A DNA stretch of 6,604 nucleotides from JBFJVD01 sp041624375 (lineage in GTDB: Bacteria > Chloroflexota > Anaerolineae > Anaerolineales > E44-bin32): positions 1 to 6,604 of the forward strand of contig JBFJVD010000172.1 of assembly GCA_041624375.1 (NCBI GenBank). Reading direction: 5' to 3'. Position numbers and translations under genes: made by a program. Positions 5,974 to 6,604 of the stretch are shown here, in pieces. A model generated the notes under the pieces. The model was not told where the DNA came from. It was given only the letters and a program-made list of their open reading frames with translations, and did no database searches. Each line of letters begins with the position of its first letter. Position 1 is the stretch's first letter.

Positions 5974-6604
5974 GCGGTGCCCAATTCTGTGCCGTTGATG
6001 ACCCCTCGCCGCCGATCAATCTGCCGAGGCAGGGGTTCCTGAACACCGGACTTGCTTCTATGGTAGAGCATCCATCCGGCAGGGAAAGAAGATGATTCGC
6101 TTCATTCGGCAGGAGAGAGCCGGACTCCAGATAACGGAGAGAGCTAAGCGGCGGTTCTCACACTCAGACGCCCAGACGGCGCCCAGTGTCACTTTAATAC
6201 CGACTTGAAGGCACCCCCCTCCCCGCCGCTTCAGCGGCTGGTTTTCCGATCTTCCCCTTCTACTCAAACGGCGCCCAGCTCCGCCCTGCTGATGACCCCT
6301 TGCCGCCGACCGACCCGCCGAGGCCGGCATTCCCTAGAGGCGGGAGGATTTCGGCTTTGCAGCACCAGTCCTTCTGTAACAAAGATGATGCCCTTCATTC
6401 GGTTGGAAGGAGCCGGCCTCCGGATAACGGCTAAGAGCTGAGCCGCCAGGGTTGGCTTCCCTCACGAAAAATGCGCCCGCATCCCTGGTCGGCTCCAGCG
6501 ACAGGTTATCCGATCTTCACCTTCTACTCGGGCGGCGCCCATTCCCGCGCCGCTGATGACCCCGCGCCGCCGACCGACTTGCCGAGGCCGGCGTTCCTCA
6601 AAGG
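5974..6604. repeat. Imperfect long tandem repeat, two full units and the start of a third
   Basis: Three copies of a block containing GATGACCCC, then CCGCCGA and later GCCGAGGC, lie at about 5974-6043, 6268-6340 and 6532-6604. GATGACCC begins at 5997, 6291 and 6555, giving periods of 294 and 264 bp. Segments 6240-6340 and 6504-6604 align over 101 nt without a gap, with 18 differences. A second block is shared by about 6085-6155 and 6380-6450 (TTCATTCGG, then AGCCGG, then ATAACGG and GAGCT). The third copy is cut by the window edge, so the array probably continues. No convincing gene is seen here on either strand. Substitutions between the two best copies are spread evenly over codon positions, arguing against a coding repeat. 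Confidence 0.75.

Noticed and set aside
6288..6297. TGATGAC and CTGA resembling C/D box motifs in each repeat
   Set aside because: C/D box RNAs are archaeal and eukaryotic. The motifs are short and no D-box with guide spacing is seen, so this is likely chance.
6240..6340. Protein-like plus-strand reading shared by the repeat copies (for example PIF-FYS-GA then ADDP-PPTD)
   Set aside because: Differences between copies fall equally on codon positions 1, 2 and 3 (6/7/5), and no start codon with a ribosome site was found, so a coding role is not supported.
6205..6441. Plus-strand open frame of 78 codons in the repeat region
   Set aside because: It lies entirely in the repeats and shows no domain. 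It is also not the frame that stays open between repeat copies.

Overview
The window is GC-rich bacterial chromosome with six genes, all on the minus strand, so transcription runs from the right edge to the left. No rRNA, tRNA, CRISPR or insertion sequence was found. The two lipoproteins have long Pro/Thr/Ala linkers, one carries a PD40 propeller, and there is a DUF3052 gene. This style suggests a Chloroflexota bacterium, perhaps Anaerolineae, but the phylum call is inference from gene style and not from a marker gene.

Layout in transcription order. (a) About 5939-6604 holds no convincing gene. It contains imperfect, apparently non-coding tandem repeats about 264-294 bp long that run off the right edge. 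(b) 5911-4847 encodes a protein I cannot name. It has a compact beta-rich-looking N-terminal domain, a charged helical middle and a C-terminal part with the motif layout of an R-S-E type ADP-ribosyltransferase. (c) 4850-4431 encodes a DUF3052 protein whose ATG overlaps the previous stop (ATGA). (d) 4311-3595 and 3598-2687 encode an OmpR/PhoB-type response regulator and a small two-helix histidine kinase, joined by a GTGA overlap. A perfect 9-bp hairpin sits 1 nt upstream of the regulator's Shine-Dalgarno. (e) 2477-1809 and 1703-111 encode two lipoproteins: a small PsbP/Mog1-like one and a large one with a carboxypeptidase-regulatory-like domain followed by a TolB-type propeller. A GC-rich hairpin beyond the last stop may be a weak terminator.

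The two overlapping pairs are each probably translationally coupled. The 100-200 bp gaps between pairs and lipoproteins leave open whether the locus is one operon or several units. The two-component system lies next to two surface lipoproteins, so it may regulate them or respond to them, but no operator sequence shows this. The most interesting items are the candidate ADP-ribosyltransferase coupled to DUF3052, the non-coding tandem repeats directly upstream of it, and the hairpin beside the regulator's ribosome binding site. Three gene starts differ from the longest reading frames: 1703 rather than 1730, 4311 rather than 4410 and 5911 rather than 6046. The small lipoprotein probably starts at 2477 rather than 2483.
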